Source: Glandiceps talaboti (Eukaryota > Hemichordata > Enteropneusta > Spengelidae). From it: a DNA stretch of 64,000 nucleotides. Made by a program: the position numbers and the translations under genes. The notes under the pieces are model-generated. The model made no database searches. It saw nothing but the letters and a program-made list of their open reading frames with translations, and was not told the origin of the DNA. This document shows, one piece after another, positions 30,475 through 52,800 of the stretch (positions are counted from its first letter, which is position 1; each line of letters starts with the position of its first letter). The DNA is taken from the NCBI RefSeq assembly GCF_964340395.1, contig NC_135569.1, forward strand, positions 12,199,519 through 12,263,518, written 5' to 3'.

Positions 30475-30790
30475 TACTTGACTGTGTTACATTGTATCAT
30501 TTAAATGACTTTGTGATAAATGTATCATTTATCCTTGACTTTGTATCATTTTTACATGCCTTTGTGCTACAATATATCATTTTATAGATGACTTTGTGCT
30601 ACAATGTACCAAAGTACATATCTTTGTGATACAATGGATCATTTTACATAACGTTGTACTGCAATGTTTAATTTCATAAGACGTTGAGCTACAGTGTACC
30701 AGTTTACATGACTTTGTGCTACAGTATTTTATATGATATGTCTCTGAGTTCCACATTGTGTGAAATTTTACATATCTTTATGCCATCAGT
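30475..30790. repeat. Degenerate minisatellite, unit about 30 nt
   Basis: About ten diverged copies of TGACTTTGTGCTACAATGTA followed by TCATTTTACA run head to tail. Individual copies vary by several bases. No open frame runs through. Confidence 0.7.
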
Positions 30791-31118
30791 ATAAAACCTG
30801 TAGAAAACACCAAATATCATTCAGCCAATTTTTTTCTACACATACGTTCTTAGGACGATGAACTCTTCAGGAAGTCACTGAGTAGAAAAAAAACCCAGTT
30901 GTCTGGCTCGAAACAGTTTGAGTTTTGGGTCTATCTCAGCTTGTGTAAAGTACGCTTTCAATTGATTGATATTATCAAGAGAAAAAAAAATCTCAAATGA
31001 TAAATACATATATAGTATTCATACGTATAAAATGTACGATTTATATTTATAAAATAATTGGAAATTCTAATTGAAATTTCTCATTTACACTACTGAAAAG
31101 GAAACAAAAACGTTTGGC

Positions 31119-31303
31119 ATTACGTTACGTTAGGATGTGTTACCTTATGTTAAGTTTCGTTACATTGTGTGAGGTTAGGTTATTATGTAAGGTATAAGGT
31201 TGGGGTAAGTTATGTTGGGTTAGGTTAGGTTGGGTTAGGGTAGGTTGGGTTAGGTTAGGTTAAGTTGGGTTAGGTTAGGTTAGGTAAGGGTGGGTTAGGT
31301 TAA
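31119..31303. repeat. Telomere-like (GGTTA)n array, degenerate
   Basis: The plus strand repeats GGTTA/GGGTTA (TTAGG-type) with mismatches, densest at 31210-31300. It is internal, flanked by ordinary intergenic DNA, 680 nt downstream of the Ig-SEA stop. Confidence 0.7.
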
Positions 31304-31737
31304 AATCAAAAAGAAACCTCATACCACCAACATATTTGGAAAACTGAACACAATATATCTCACATGGCTAGATTTATAGTGGCGAATCTTTCAAAAACCG
31401 GATAAATATTAAAGGTGATCATAACTTTAAAAACAGCATGTAAACTTCTTGAATAGGATAAAATAAAATACTATACTATACATGGTATCCTCTTTTAGCA
31501 GCCTTCACTCGAAGAAAGAATACAATGTGCGAATTTTGCTAGTATATAATTCAAAATCGCAAGAGTACTCTGTGTATTCTAAGTTACTTCAATATAAAGA
31601 TTATCATCTTTGTCGCCGTATTAGAGACTGTGTACATTCTATGTAGTTTGACATCCTCGTAAACCACAGCCTCTTTTACGGCACTGTCCAAGACAAGACT
31701 TGCAAGAATGGTAGTTGGACTGATAAACCGATCCTTG

Positions 31738-31743
31738 TTTATT
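31738..31743 (-). terminator. Candidate polyadenylation signal of the Ig-SEA gene
   Basis: The minus strand reads AATAAA here, 238 nt beyond the TAG stop of the Ig-SEA gene. It is the nearest canonical signal seen downstream. Hexamers occur by chance in AT-rich DNA, so this is only a candidate. Confidence 0.4.
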
Positions 31744-31980
31744 CTGAAAAGGCAAACTTCCATTTAGCCTATAACCCAGTCGATGTGTGGGGATTTTGCT
31801 ATTGATTTATAGGGTGAAAGGCAAGAGCCACATTCCCTCATCACGACTAGATTCTAGTCTAACATATTCCACGATGAGATACTAATTTCAATAGACTACA
31901 ACTTTGCACTAGGTACCCAAAATATGGATATGGTAATTTTTGTAAAACTTGTTTTTGCTACTCTACTCGACCACATTTTA

Positions 31981-42544
<10,564 letters not shown>

Positions 42545-43269
42545 TGGTGTCCTGGTGTTGGTTAGAATCCTTCTCCTTAAAGCAATTCAAAAGTGTGGTT
42601 TTTTTCATCAACACGTGCACAGTATAAGTTTGCTCCGATCCAATCCCACAACACGGCTGACTTATCTCACGCACCTAGAGGCGAGTATTCAACATGGCGT
42701 CGAAAGTTTCAATGAACGTGCCTTTACATGGAAATCAACAATTCAGTCCTAAATCTCAACATAATATTTGACCACAATAAGACCATTACCAATGGTATAT
42801 TCTTAGCGTGGTTTAAAAGAAGATAAAATCTAAATACACGGGGTCAGTTTAAGAGAGGGTGCGGGGAATTTATCAGTGAAAGAACCTTTGTGTTCGTTCA
42901 AACGAAGCATTCAATACGATTGACAGTCTGTCTTTATGTGTCTGTGAATAAGAATTTTCGGGCAATTTAACCAAGAAAATAAGTACTCCAGTTAAGAGTT
43001 CCATTCATCATGATTTAACGTCCGAATTGTTTATTCACTACTAAAGGGAGAGGGTCGGTATATGCCAGGACAAACCATAAGTAGGTATATAGGTATATTG
43101 AACTCACAATCTAGCAGTGTATGAGGCGTAAATATCATCACATTTCGCCATTGTGTTAGTTAAAAGTTGGGACACGTACATATATACACATATACATGCG
43201 CGCACATAAACACCCCCACCCACCCACCCATCCACCCCCACCCCCACATATATGAATGAGTGAGTGAGT

Positions 43270-43350
43270 GAGTGTGTGTGTGTTTGTTTGTTTGTTTGTT
43301 TGTTTGTTTGTTTGTTTGTTTGTTTGTTTGTTTGTTTGTGTGTGTGTGTT
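43270..43350. repeat. (TG)n(TTTG)n microsatellite
   Basis: Intergenic between the divergent Ig-SEA and claudin-like genes, preceded by C-rich CCCACCC sequence. Confidence 0.93.
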
Positions 43351-45579
43351 TGGTCTATATATATGCTCTGATATATATATATACATATTGATGCTTAATT
43401 TTATTGCATGTCTAAAATTACTTACTATACGCTATTCAAGTCAATGCACAGGCAGGTTTATGCATGCGCAATTTGTTTGGTTTGCTTGTGTCAATAACAA
43501 GTTTTGGGTGCACCTGGCCCGCTAATGAGGTCATCAAATCCTTCATAGTTTGTCTAAATGTAATGAAAAAGATCTTCTGGTTACTAGTATTCAATAGAAA
43601 TGATCTAGTCTTCATTCGAGAAGACGTGTACGTTTTAATAAAACTTAATAAGGTGTTTGTATATAGGCCGCTACGTCATGAAGAAACTACTGTCAAATTG
43701 TATGAACTATACTCCACAAGGGTTGGAAACTTTTGCAGTGAAACTTTTGTTTTTAGAACACAAACGAACAATATTAACAAAACAAATTTGAAAAAAAATC
43801 CCTCCTTCATTTCTTTTGTTTCACGAAAACAAAGTATATACAGATATTCTGATACCGTTACTATGTCAATCACGTGCTGGGAAACACACATAAATGGATC
43901 CTGCGATGTTGAGAATAGCGCCACCAGCGGCCGATTAGTGTTTTGAACACAAGAGACAAAACGAAATGTAGTGATGAAAAGTAAACAAATAACTATACAA
44001 CGCGTAGTTTGGAAAATATTTCTGTGAATTATTATTAGAGAGAGGGAGAGAGGGAGGGAAATAGTTGGGACTTAGGTTAACATATTCCCACTCCACTACG
44101 TGTGCACATTATCAATATCTTGCCACATTGTTCCTTCACTCACCTCTCTGAGACCCACTCCTCTCCTCACACCATATGTACAACAATGAATTTAAGCAAA
44201 GTGTGACCCTCCCCTGATTCCCTTTTCTAATATATGCCCCCCCCCCCCCACTCCTTCGGCCTCCCTGTAAATACCGAGGAGTCGTTATACAACCTAATAA
44301 GAGTTCTGTTTGAAATATCATAATGCGATAACATTGGATTCAGTATATCCCAACCCTGTGACAATTTCGTCTGTGTTCTAACTCGGACTACATATTCGGT
44401 CCTTTGGCGGGTTGGGGGTGGGGGTGGAGGTTATGTATCGGGCAAATGTAAGATAATCAGATATATCATTGTATCGCAAATATCATGATATCTTTGTTGT
44501 TCGGGGACATGTTAGCACCAAGAGTTCCAGGTCCATTTGGCAACAGGCGGGGGCACGTGACTGCGGTTTATAGAATTATCTTCCTTTAAACCAAGGGTTC
44601 TCTAGTTTAACGATACACAACTTATACTTTCTGTGAGATCAACCAACCAGTTCAGTTTTCAGCTAATATTTAAATTCTTGAATGGCCGCGGCCAACCGTT
44701 TAAAAGTTTCAAACTTGCCTGTTACAGATATGCGGTTATAACCCCAAACTGGAATTATAGTAAAACATTCAGATACAGTAGTCTTTAACTTGCTTAACAA
44801 GAATCAATAATTTACAATAATCAATAAAATGAACACTAAGCGATGTGGCGACGTCACTGGGTTATCGCCGTCGGAGCTAGGGAATTCAGAGATATACAAA
44901 TACGTAAATTTAGTTCTGACGTCACGTATTCCATGAGAATGCCGGCTGACTATAATACCTAGTTAGCGTGACTACACTGAGAGGATTATACGTCGAGTAA
45001 TTTGAGAGGTTGACAAAGCTATGTAGTAAGAATGAAAAAATCATTAGTTCTCGTGTATTTTCAGTCATCCGATGGTGGCCATGTTTTTATGTTGGTGTTC
45101 CTTATCTATTTTTGCAGCTTTTTCTGTGATATTCTTATGTTCGACCAATTTTTTTTCAAATAAAGTTATTAGTAGGATTCACTACAATGCATTGAATCTA
45201 AAATAAAACTGACCTGAGCCAAAATATCACAGATAAACAACAATTTTTAATAAAAAAATTGGCGGGAAAATGTTGGATACTACAAACCTAAAGTTAGCGC
45301 GTGTTTTATTTCATTCTATTCATAATTCCGTTCTAATGTTGATTCGTACATCACGTAGAAGGTTATCCAAACAAAAGCTAATACAAGCGCATAAAAATAC
45401 GAAAAAGAAACCTTGAATTTCAAGTTGAGTTTATTGAGACAATCTAGTTTGTCTATTGTTTCTTTGAATTAACTGAAAGAAACAAAAAGTGCCATTTATG
45501 TGTAGTGATTCTTTTGGGTGGCAAATAATCACGGTCATGGACTCTGGATCCGTACGTTCTAGAAATAAATTGCTCTCAG

Positions 45580-46030
45580 TGTTAGTTCAATAGTTCAATG
45601 TAGGACGCCATTCTTTTAGTCGGGGGACGGGAGGGGGGGGGGGCCCGGGGCGATTGTACTTTTGATGTAATCTGTTTCGTAACCCTAAATGCCCTGAAAT
45701 TCAAGGTTTCTGAAAAAAATGTTACCAAATGGAAAATTATGGGATTTTTTTTAGCAAAACATATGCGTGGCGTTAAAATACATTAGCGTGTCGGTAAAAG
45801 AGCTATTTTTCCTCACTACATTCTGTCATAGTACTACATACAACCACAGACAAGTAATTCTTACTTGGCTGTGATACCTCTATAAACCATAGCCCCTGGG
45901 GTTTATGTACAAACTGATTTGAAATCATCAATACTGGTTGATTATGTTAGAGGGAGAGGTCTGAGGCCTAACTAGTACTAGTAGAATCATTTTTTTTTTA
46001 AATCCTACATTGAACTTTTGATCTTGCCCC
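45580..46030. mobile_element. MITE family M, copy 2
   Basis: GTTCAATAGTTCAATGTAGG at the left and CCTACATTGAACTTTTGATC at the right, with shared internal CATAGTACTACATA, TGATTTGAAAT and GGTCTGAGGCCTAA blocks. About 450 nt. It lies about 830 nt upstream of the claudin-like start codon. Confidence 0.75.
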
Positions 46031-46558
46031 TTAGTAAACCCTTGAATCTAATCACGGGCGCTAATACCACGTAATTAAGTGTTACGTCGGTCAAAATATT
46101 TTTCAATTTCTATCTGATAAATATTTGTTAGCAATGCAGAGGCAAAAGTAAATATCACCCTGAAAATGTAGACCATAGTGAATATTAAACAGAAACATGT
46201 CAAAACAAGTCCACATCGAATTGATACATTGTGAATTTATGATACTAATATTCATAATTTAATCTTTCAGTGAACGGTAAAGAAAGAAGAATCAGGATGA
46301 AAATTATGTTCTTGTTTTGACGTCAAATGAACAAATTCAAAGCGTTCGATATATTCAAGGTATGTCCTACAGTTTGTCGGTTTATTGTTAATTTTTACCT
46401 AGCTAAATCGATGAAACAACGAACGCATCAATGTATAACCTTGATGTTGGCAATGCTTTGTATGGAAAGTACGATCTCTGTGACCCCTATTTTATATCCT
46501 ATGCTTACCTCCTCAAAATGGTTTCGACCTTAACAGGGTTTCGTTATTGTTGTCCTGC

Positions 46559-46567
46559 ATATATAAT
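46559..46567 (+). promoter_or_regulatory. Possible TATA box of the claudin-like gene
   Basis: ATATATAAT lies about 290 nt upstream of the claudin-like ATG, in a stretch free of other coding evidence. If used, the 5' UTR would be about 260 nt. AT-rich background makes chance matches common. Confidence 0.25.
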
Positions 46568-46857
46568 GAGCGTGGTCAGACAAGCAAATCATTGACAGGC
46601 TCAAGCGTAATCCATATAGGGAACCACTCCTTTTGAACCAACGCATACTCGAAATAACAGACGTGAGGGTATCTCCACTGACTAGACTCGGCTACTCTCA
46701 AGGAAAACAGTATCGTCTTACAAGTTCGCCATTAATCAACCGAAGGGCTCGAAATCATTGGATATTTCTGTTCGTTACGCGTTTACACACAGGGTCGCAC
46801 ACTTACGTACACATTTCGCGTGATTGGTGAGACAGGAACACAGTCTCAGATCTTAAA

Positions 46858-49800
46858 ATGGCCTCCACCACAACGGTTACAACCACAGTTGTCAAACCTC
46901 TGCGGCTGATAGGGTTTGTTTCAGCATGTATTGCTCTACCGGTAATGTTAGCATGTTGTATCGGAGATCGTTGGATGCAAGCCGGCGGTTTCTACATGGG
47001 GCTCTGGACGGAATGTTATAATGGGACTCGCGTCCGCGATCCGAACGTTACACCGATTCCAACACCACAGCCAGATATCAAATGTTATGATGCGGTCGAG
47101 GAAGGTATGTATTGGTTTTAAACAAATCTAAAATTTAATCTGAAACGTGAACATATTCTATAATTATCAGACTATATAATTGAATGGAATTTGAACAGGC
47201 GAGTTGTTGTATTCGATATGTAAATTAGCACAAAGAACGTGACCCCGTGACCTTAACACCTCACCTGGTCTCGCTATGTATCATGCGGGTTCAGTTTATA
47301 TAAAGACAAAACTGTGTACATAAAGTCTACAAACACCATATATATTTTCAGCATATTTGTTATGTTAATTAACTATTTTGATACCCAAGTTTACGAACTT
47401 GTCAATATTGTGTACGTGTGGTAAGAAAAATAGTGAATCGATGTTGACGAAAGCAGTATTCGACGCAGACATAATTAATCAATATTTCCAATGACAAATG
47501 TGGTATACGACAGTCAATATTCAAATTAATTAACAACGATAGTCAAGTTCGAATTACAGTAATCGATATTGGATTTAATGTGACAATTGGCGGTCAATGT
47601 CAAACACACACTCACGGTTCAAATTAAATAACGGTTTTGTCACAAGAAGTGTTAACCAGCTGTGACATCGATTTGACCTCCATCCACTGGGCCAATTCAA
47701 GCATGAAGTGACTAATGAACGATGCTAGAAATAGCATCTAGTCACTCTTCAAGGGCTAGGCTAACCCTGGTGTCGTCACCCGATGATTGGGAGGGTGACG
47801 TAAAGGTGTTTGGTCTAGCTCACCTTAGAAATATTTGACACCCACGCAACATAACCTTAGTTAAACGTTCCGTCAATGTTTGTCAACATGCTCCCAGAAG
47901 CATACTAGCAGTCTTTTCCAGTACGCAGGTTGTTTAAAATTCCGATCTTATTATACGCGTTGTACACCCAGTCAATTGAGCCATTGTTCGCGTTATATTT
48001 TCTAAATGTGAACCTTCTATCACACGCAACTAAAACTTTAAGCAAAATCACATTGCATAAATGTAATTAATTAATTAATGAATTTGAGTGACAACCGTGA
48101 CGAAGAATAATCGACTCTTCATTATTGCTGTTTATCTTTTTTTGTTGTGGATGGTGACTTCCGCTGTATGTAAAGAAAGGTTAGCCATCAACAGCTTGAA
48201 TGATGTCCGGACAAAGGGGAACATAGATTGATGGTTCCTTACAACAATTTCAACAGGATGTAGTTTGCTATACATGATGTCATCAAAGCGTATCGGGCGC
48301 TTACATGATTGTTAAGATATTAACGTGACTTTTGTCAAAAAAAATTGCGATATTTTACCGATTTTGGTATATTAACTTAGTATGTAATATGGTCAGCCTG
48401 AATAGTCAGACTGAGCTGCGATCTATGCAAATGCGCACAATGTTATGCTTGAGTTATTATTACGCATTACGTCATCAGATAATTAGCATAATGTATAATT
48501 GAACCAATTAACATCGACATACACTGATACAAAAACATTCGTACCTGCCGTGTGTTTACCTATGTAGGCTAGAGGGCAAGTTTCAATTCTTTGAGCCTTC
48601 AACACACATTTTAAAAGCACAGTGCTATTTTTTTTAAAGATACATAAATTGTTTACGTCTGCTACCAAGAAAACTGAGTATTAAAAAAAAGTTTTCACGG
48701 AAATTCGCAAAATTTGATTTTTGTAATTTGGAAATTTGTTGGCAAGCTGTGCTCTGATGCGCATGGTCAAGTGGGGACAAAAGTGAGGTGACGTTTACAC
48801 TTTTGTCAGAATGTATTGTACATTTCTCGCATCACTGAACAAGTGCATTGATCATTTTCATCCAACCTATTCACTTGTGTATTTGTTACGTCACGAACTA
48901 AAACACGCAAAAAAGACATCGGAATTGTTTTCATGAAACTGCTGATTCAAACTATTAAGAGGGACATTAGAGACACATAAGCAGAGTTTATACATTCTGT
49001 GACGTCATTTTTGCTGTATATTCATAGGTACTAGCTCAGTGTATTCTACCTCAGACCACTAAAAAGACAAGTCGTTAGTGGTCTGAGATTCACGTACTAA
49101 AGCATACTTGACCATCACTAAGCGAACCATGGAACTTGAAGTATCACCATGACTGAACTCAAACCTCGTAGATGTTACTCAAATTATAATATGACGTAAT
49201 TTTTCATATGTTTAAAAAAAGCGAGGAAATCACTTCTGTACAATCAACTGTTCTAACAATGCCAGAAGACAATTCTAATGTCATAGAAGCTATGCATCGA
49301 TATTAACATGGTGGTATATTTAAATAATGGAGGTGTTATTCACCTTAGGCCTTAGCGTATTTTCACTTGGGTCTCAGACCACTTTAGAGGTCTGAGTTTG
49401 AGTGAAGAGTATTTACTCTCAGCTTGGGTCACTTTAATGTATTTATTACATATTTATTTCAGGAGGGCACACTTTCCATCAATGCATGAACTTGATAACT
49501 ACCTATGTCGTATGCTATATATATACTAATTAAACATGTAGCAATGTAACTTATCAGTCTCGTTAACATTACTACAGCTGTTAGTAATCAGTCAAACAGG
49601 CAGAGGAATATGCAAGGTTTTTAGCTCTACCTAGCACAGGTGTGGGTATCACTTCCCAAACGAAATGTCATATCCGAACTAATCAAAAATAGCGTCATGC
49701 CATCGGAATGCTGTACATTGGTCAGTTGTCATGTAACTAGCTTTCCAAGCTGCCATATCATTGACAACATATGCCCTCTCCATCCCCAGAAAACAACTAC

Positions 49801-52800
49801 AGCATTGAATGTAACCATGGTAACCTAACCGATGTAGTTGTAGGTGGGGTATTACTACTTGTAGAGAGTAAGTGGACACTCGATTTGGACGTCGTCCTGG
49901 TACCCTTGATCCAGGGGAAATACCAGAATGATAGAGTTCCGATTTACTTCGACAAATACTACAGGTAGCAGGGCAACGTGATGACACTTTATGTCGTATA
50001 GCTTTCTTTTGGCCAAGTTCTGAGTGACATTGTCACAAAGTCACATTGTTTACAAAAACACGTAGAGACACGGTTTGTTACTTATCTGTGGGTAGAGGCA
50101 GGTGTCGCATCGGAATGTGTTACACATACAGCCATACATTCATTTATTACATATTCGGAAACACGTCAACATGCTAAACAACGTTTCTCAATAAATTAAC
50201 ACCTTTTCACATCATGTGATTAAATGTAAAATTTAATAAAAGAGAATTTGATTTAATTCATTCGTTTAATTAAATTGCATCCTTCTGATTAAATTCGTTG
50301 ATTCAATTAAATTGGTTCATCAAAATTATATCGTTCATTTTAATTAAATCGTCTATTACTGCTTTTGTTACATCAGCTACACCAGAATAGAGAAATTAAA
50401 ATTGGAACGAGTTTTCTCATGATTTTAATTGTAACGTCAGTTAATGATGTATCTGAATGTCGTGGGGTATCAACGACTCATCAAGCAGTCAACTTCATAA
50501 ACCATTGGCCATGCCAAAAAACTTGTCGGGCTTGTCTATGTACATGATGTAACACATTGTTGTGTTATCCCTGTGTTGTGTTTAGATAACCCCGGAATGA
50601 TATTGAAATGATTCAAACTGCACTTGCTGTAATTTGTGTATTACATTCGATCAGACAACCAACAATGTACTTAGGCTCAATAAGAAAAAAATATGTGGTT
50701 CCGGTTACGCTCAATTTTAGGTGGGGTAGGTAGATTTTTTATTTGATTTTATTATATTTTGTTTCTGTCTAGTTCAGGTTTTCCATTGTTTTCCAAATGG
50801 TCTCTGTGTTGTTCATTTCTTCCTATCAGATGTACAGCCATTACAGATTTGAAGAACAGTTTTAGAGTGTCTTTTTAAGTTGATTACAGTTTCCACATCC
50901 AGTATTTCTCGTGAAACTTCACAAATTTTCACAGATTTTCTTTTTCTGGAACACGTAAAAAAATGTTTAGGGTCGGCAGTGAAAAGCTAGGTGGTGAGGT
51001 CGGGTAACCGGAACCAAACAATTATTTTTTTTACACCTTACTGAAAATTGTTAAAATACTGCCAATAATTAGACCATTTTCATATTAATAACAGGTTGAT
51101 TTTATTTTATCCATAAGTAGAACACTAATTGGTTGAAATAGTGATTACAATGGTGTGTTAATTTTTGGATGCGGACCCACAAATATATTTGTTTGGATTT
51201 ACATCACCAAACAGTGATACTGTGTGTACAATTACACAAAAATACGTTTACCCACAGGTGATTCAATACCGCTCAGGGTGTACAATGTTACAGTGAAGTC
51301 ATTATAGCTAGCAAAACAGTTTCAAAACAAAACACCCCAGGTGCAGTTAGTGTAGCTACCGATAAATTCTTTTGAAATTTGACAAACTGACAAAAACGAC
51401 AGATTAAAAATGTTTGAAGCCATACAAGTGACATGAAGTCGTTTATACAGCAATTGATATATAGGATGAAAGCTGTGTACCATCTGTACTATAATGGTAG
51501 TATTTGCGATGGCATCTGTGCCAAGAATAACTTTTATGTAAAGTGAATATGCTAAGTAATCCGTCTGGTAATCACGGTTCACTCGAGGTCAGTAGCTTTT
51601 GTGTTTTTATAGTACATACACAGAGAGGAACGCAGGATTGTCGCGCTATTGAACGTATCATAACAAGATGAACAATCGGTAAGCCGTCGCTAATATATGA
51701 GGGAAACGCGATGAACAGCTGACTGCAAAATACAAAGCTGTTGATCTTTTCATAGATATTTAGACATATTTAGCAGGAGTGCTTCGTATTTTCTTTTGCT
51801 TTTCTTCAACAACGGTGTTACTCTGCTAGAATCTTCATAGCGTGCAGAAATGGTTTTATTAAAAATTTCGATAAACTTAAATCTGTGTCCTAATACGTGT
51901 TCGAATAGTTTCATTCACTATGTAGAATTCTCAGCAAAACTTAATTTCATCAATTAACAGTGCAACAGAATATCAGAGTGTTCCAATATTTCGATGACTT
52001 CAAGCCATCTTCATCTGGGAATGAGGGAATGACCTGCAGTGAAGATGGCTGTTAGTCGTCGAAATATTGGAACACTCTGATATTTTGTTGCATTGTTGAT
52101 TGATGAAAAGTTTTGCTGTGTCATAATACGTTATATCAGTACAGCTGAAGACGCATTATATTCTCCTTCCTTGAAAGCCATGATACCAGAATATATTTGT
52201 GAACATTGTGCCTAGACTGAATCGCGAATTGATTTGTGTTTGTGGCGTTTAGCATTTATGAGAATGACAATAATCTCCAACTACCTCACACTGTTTGTGA
52301 CTTAGAATCACGGTACAGCACCTTTCAAGTTACCGTTTACCGGCCCTGTTTGATACAACCATGCAATAACCAATAACAAACTGCATATTCTACAACAAGC
52401 ACGATAGCAATTTCTTGCTACATTTTGACTGTTATGGAATAAACCATTTAAACATACTGCAACTAAACATAGACATGCGGGCGCCAATGTTTTGACGTTC
52501 ATTTCATAGACAAATGTGGCAAGAAACTGTACTCATCCAATCATGGTATCTTAAAATTGTAGCGTGTGTAGTTTCTTATCAGTTTCTGCATGGGTTCATC
52601 AAACAGAACCTGTGAATGGCAACTTGAAACTGGCTGTAAGTTGTCATAGGTGCAGATGTATTGATAATTGGGTTTGGAAACAACATGGAACGTTTGTAAA
52701 CGTTACGATTTCATTATTTCACAATTTTTTTGGCTTTACTGTTTGCATTATTAAAGAAGCCATTAAACGACCGTCACTTTGTTTTTGACCACTTTTTGCT

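Larger units (their letters stand above)
18009..31737. other. Intergenic region between mosaic and Ig-SEA genes
   Basis: I see no exon chain or recognisable protein here on either strand. It holds the T, M and P inverted-repeat elements, the 18.5 kb direct repeats, an AT hairpin, one SINE-like copy, minisatellites and the telomere-like array listed separately. The rest is unique-looking AT-rich sequence. Confidence 0.6.
42545..46558. other. Divergent intergenic region between Ig-SEA and claudin-like genes
   Basis: About 4 kb separating two oppositely oriented start codons; it should contain both promoters. Only simple repeats, a poly-C/G run or two and MITE copy 2 are recognised. A 160-codon plus-strand frame at 43464-43946 has no recognisable motif or splice context. 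Confidence 0.5.

Noticed and set aside
43464-43946. A 160-codon plus-strand frame
   Set aside because: No recognisable domain, no splice partners, composition like AT-rich non-coding DNA.
49679-49987. Possible extra exon in the first intron of the claudin-like gene
   Set aside because: Overlapping frames on both strands, no claudin similarity, and exons 1 and 2 already join in phase without it.
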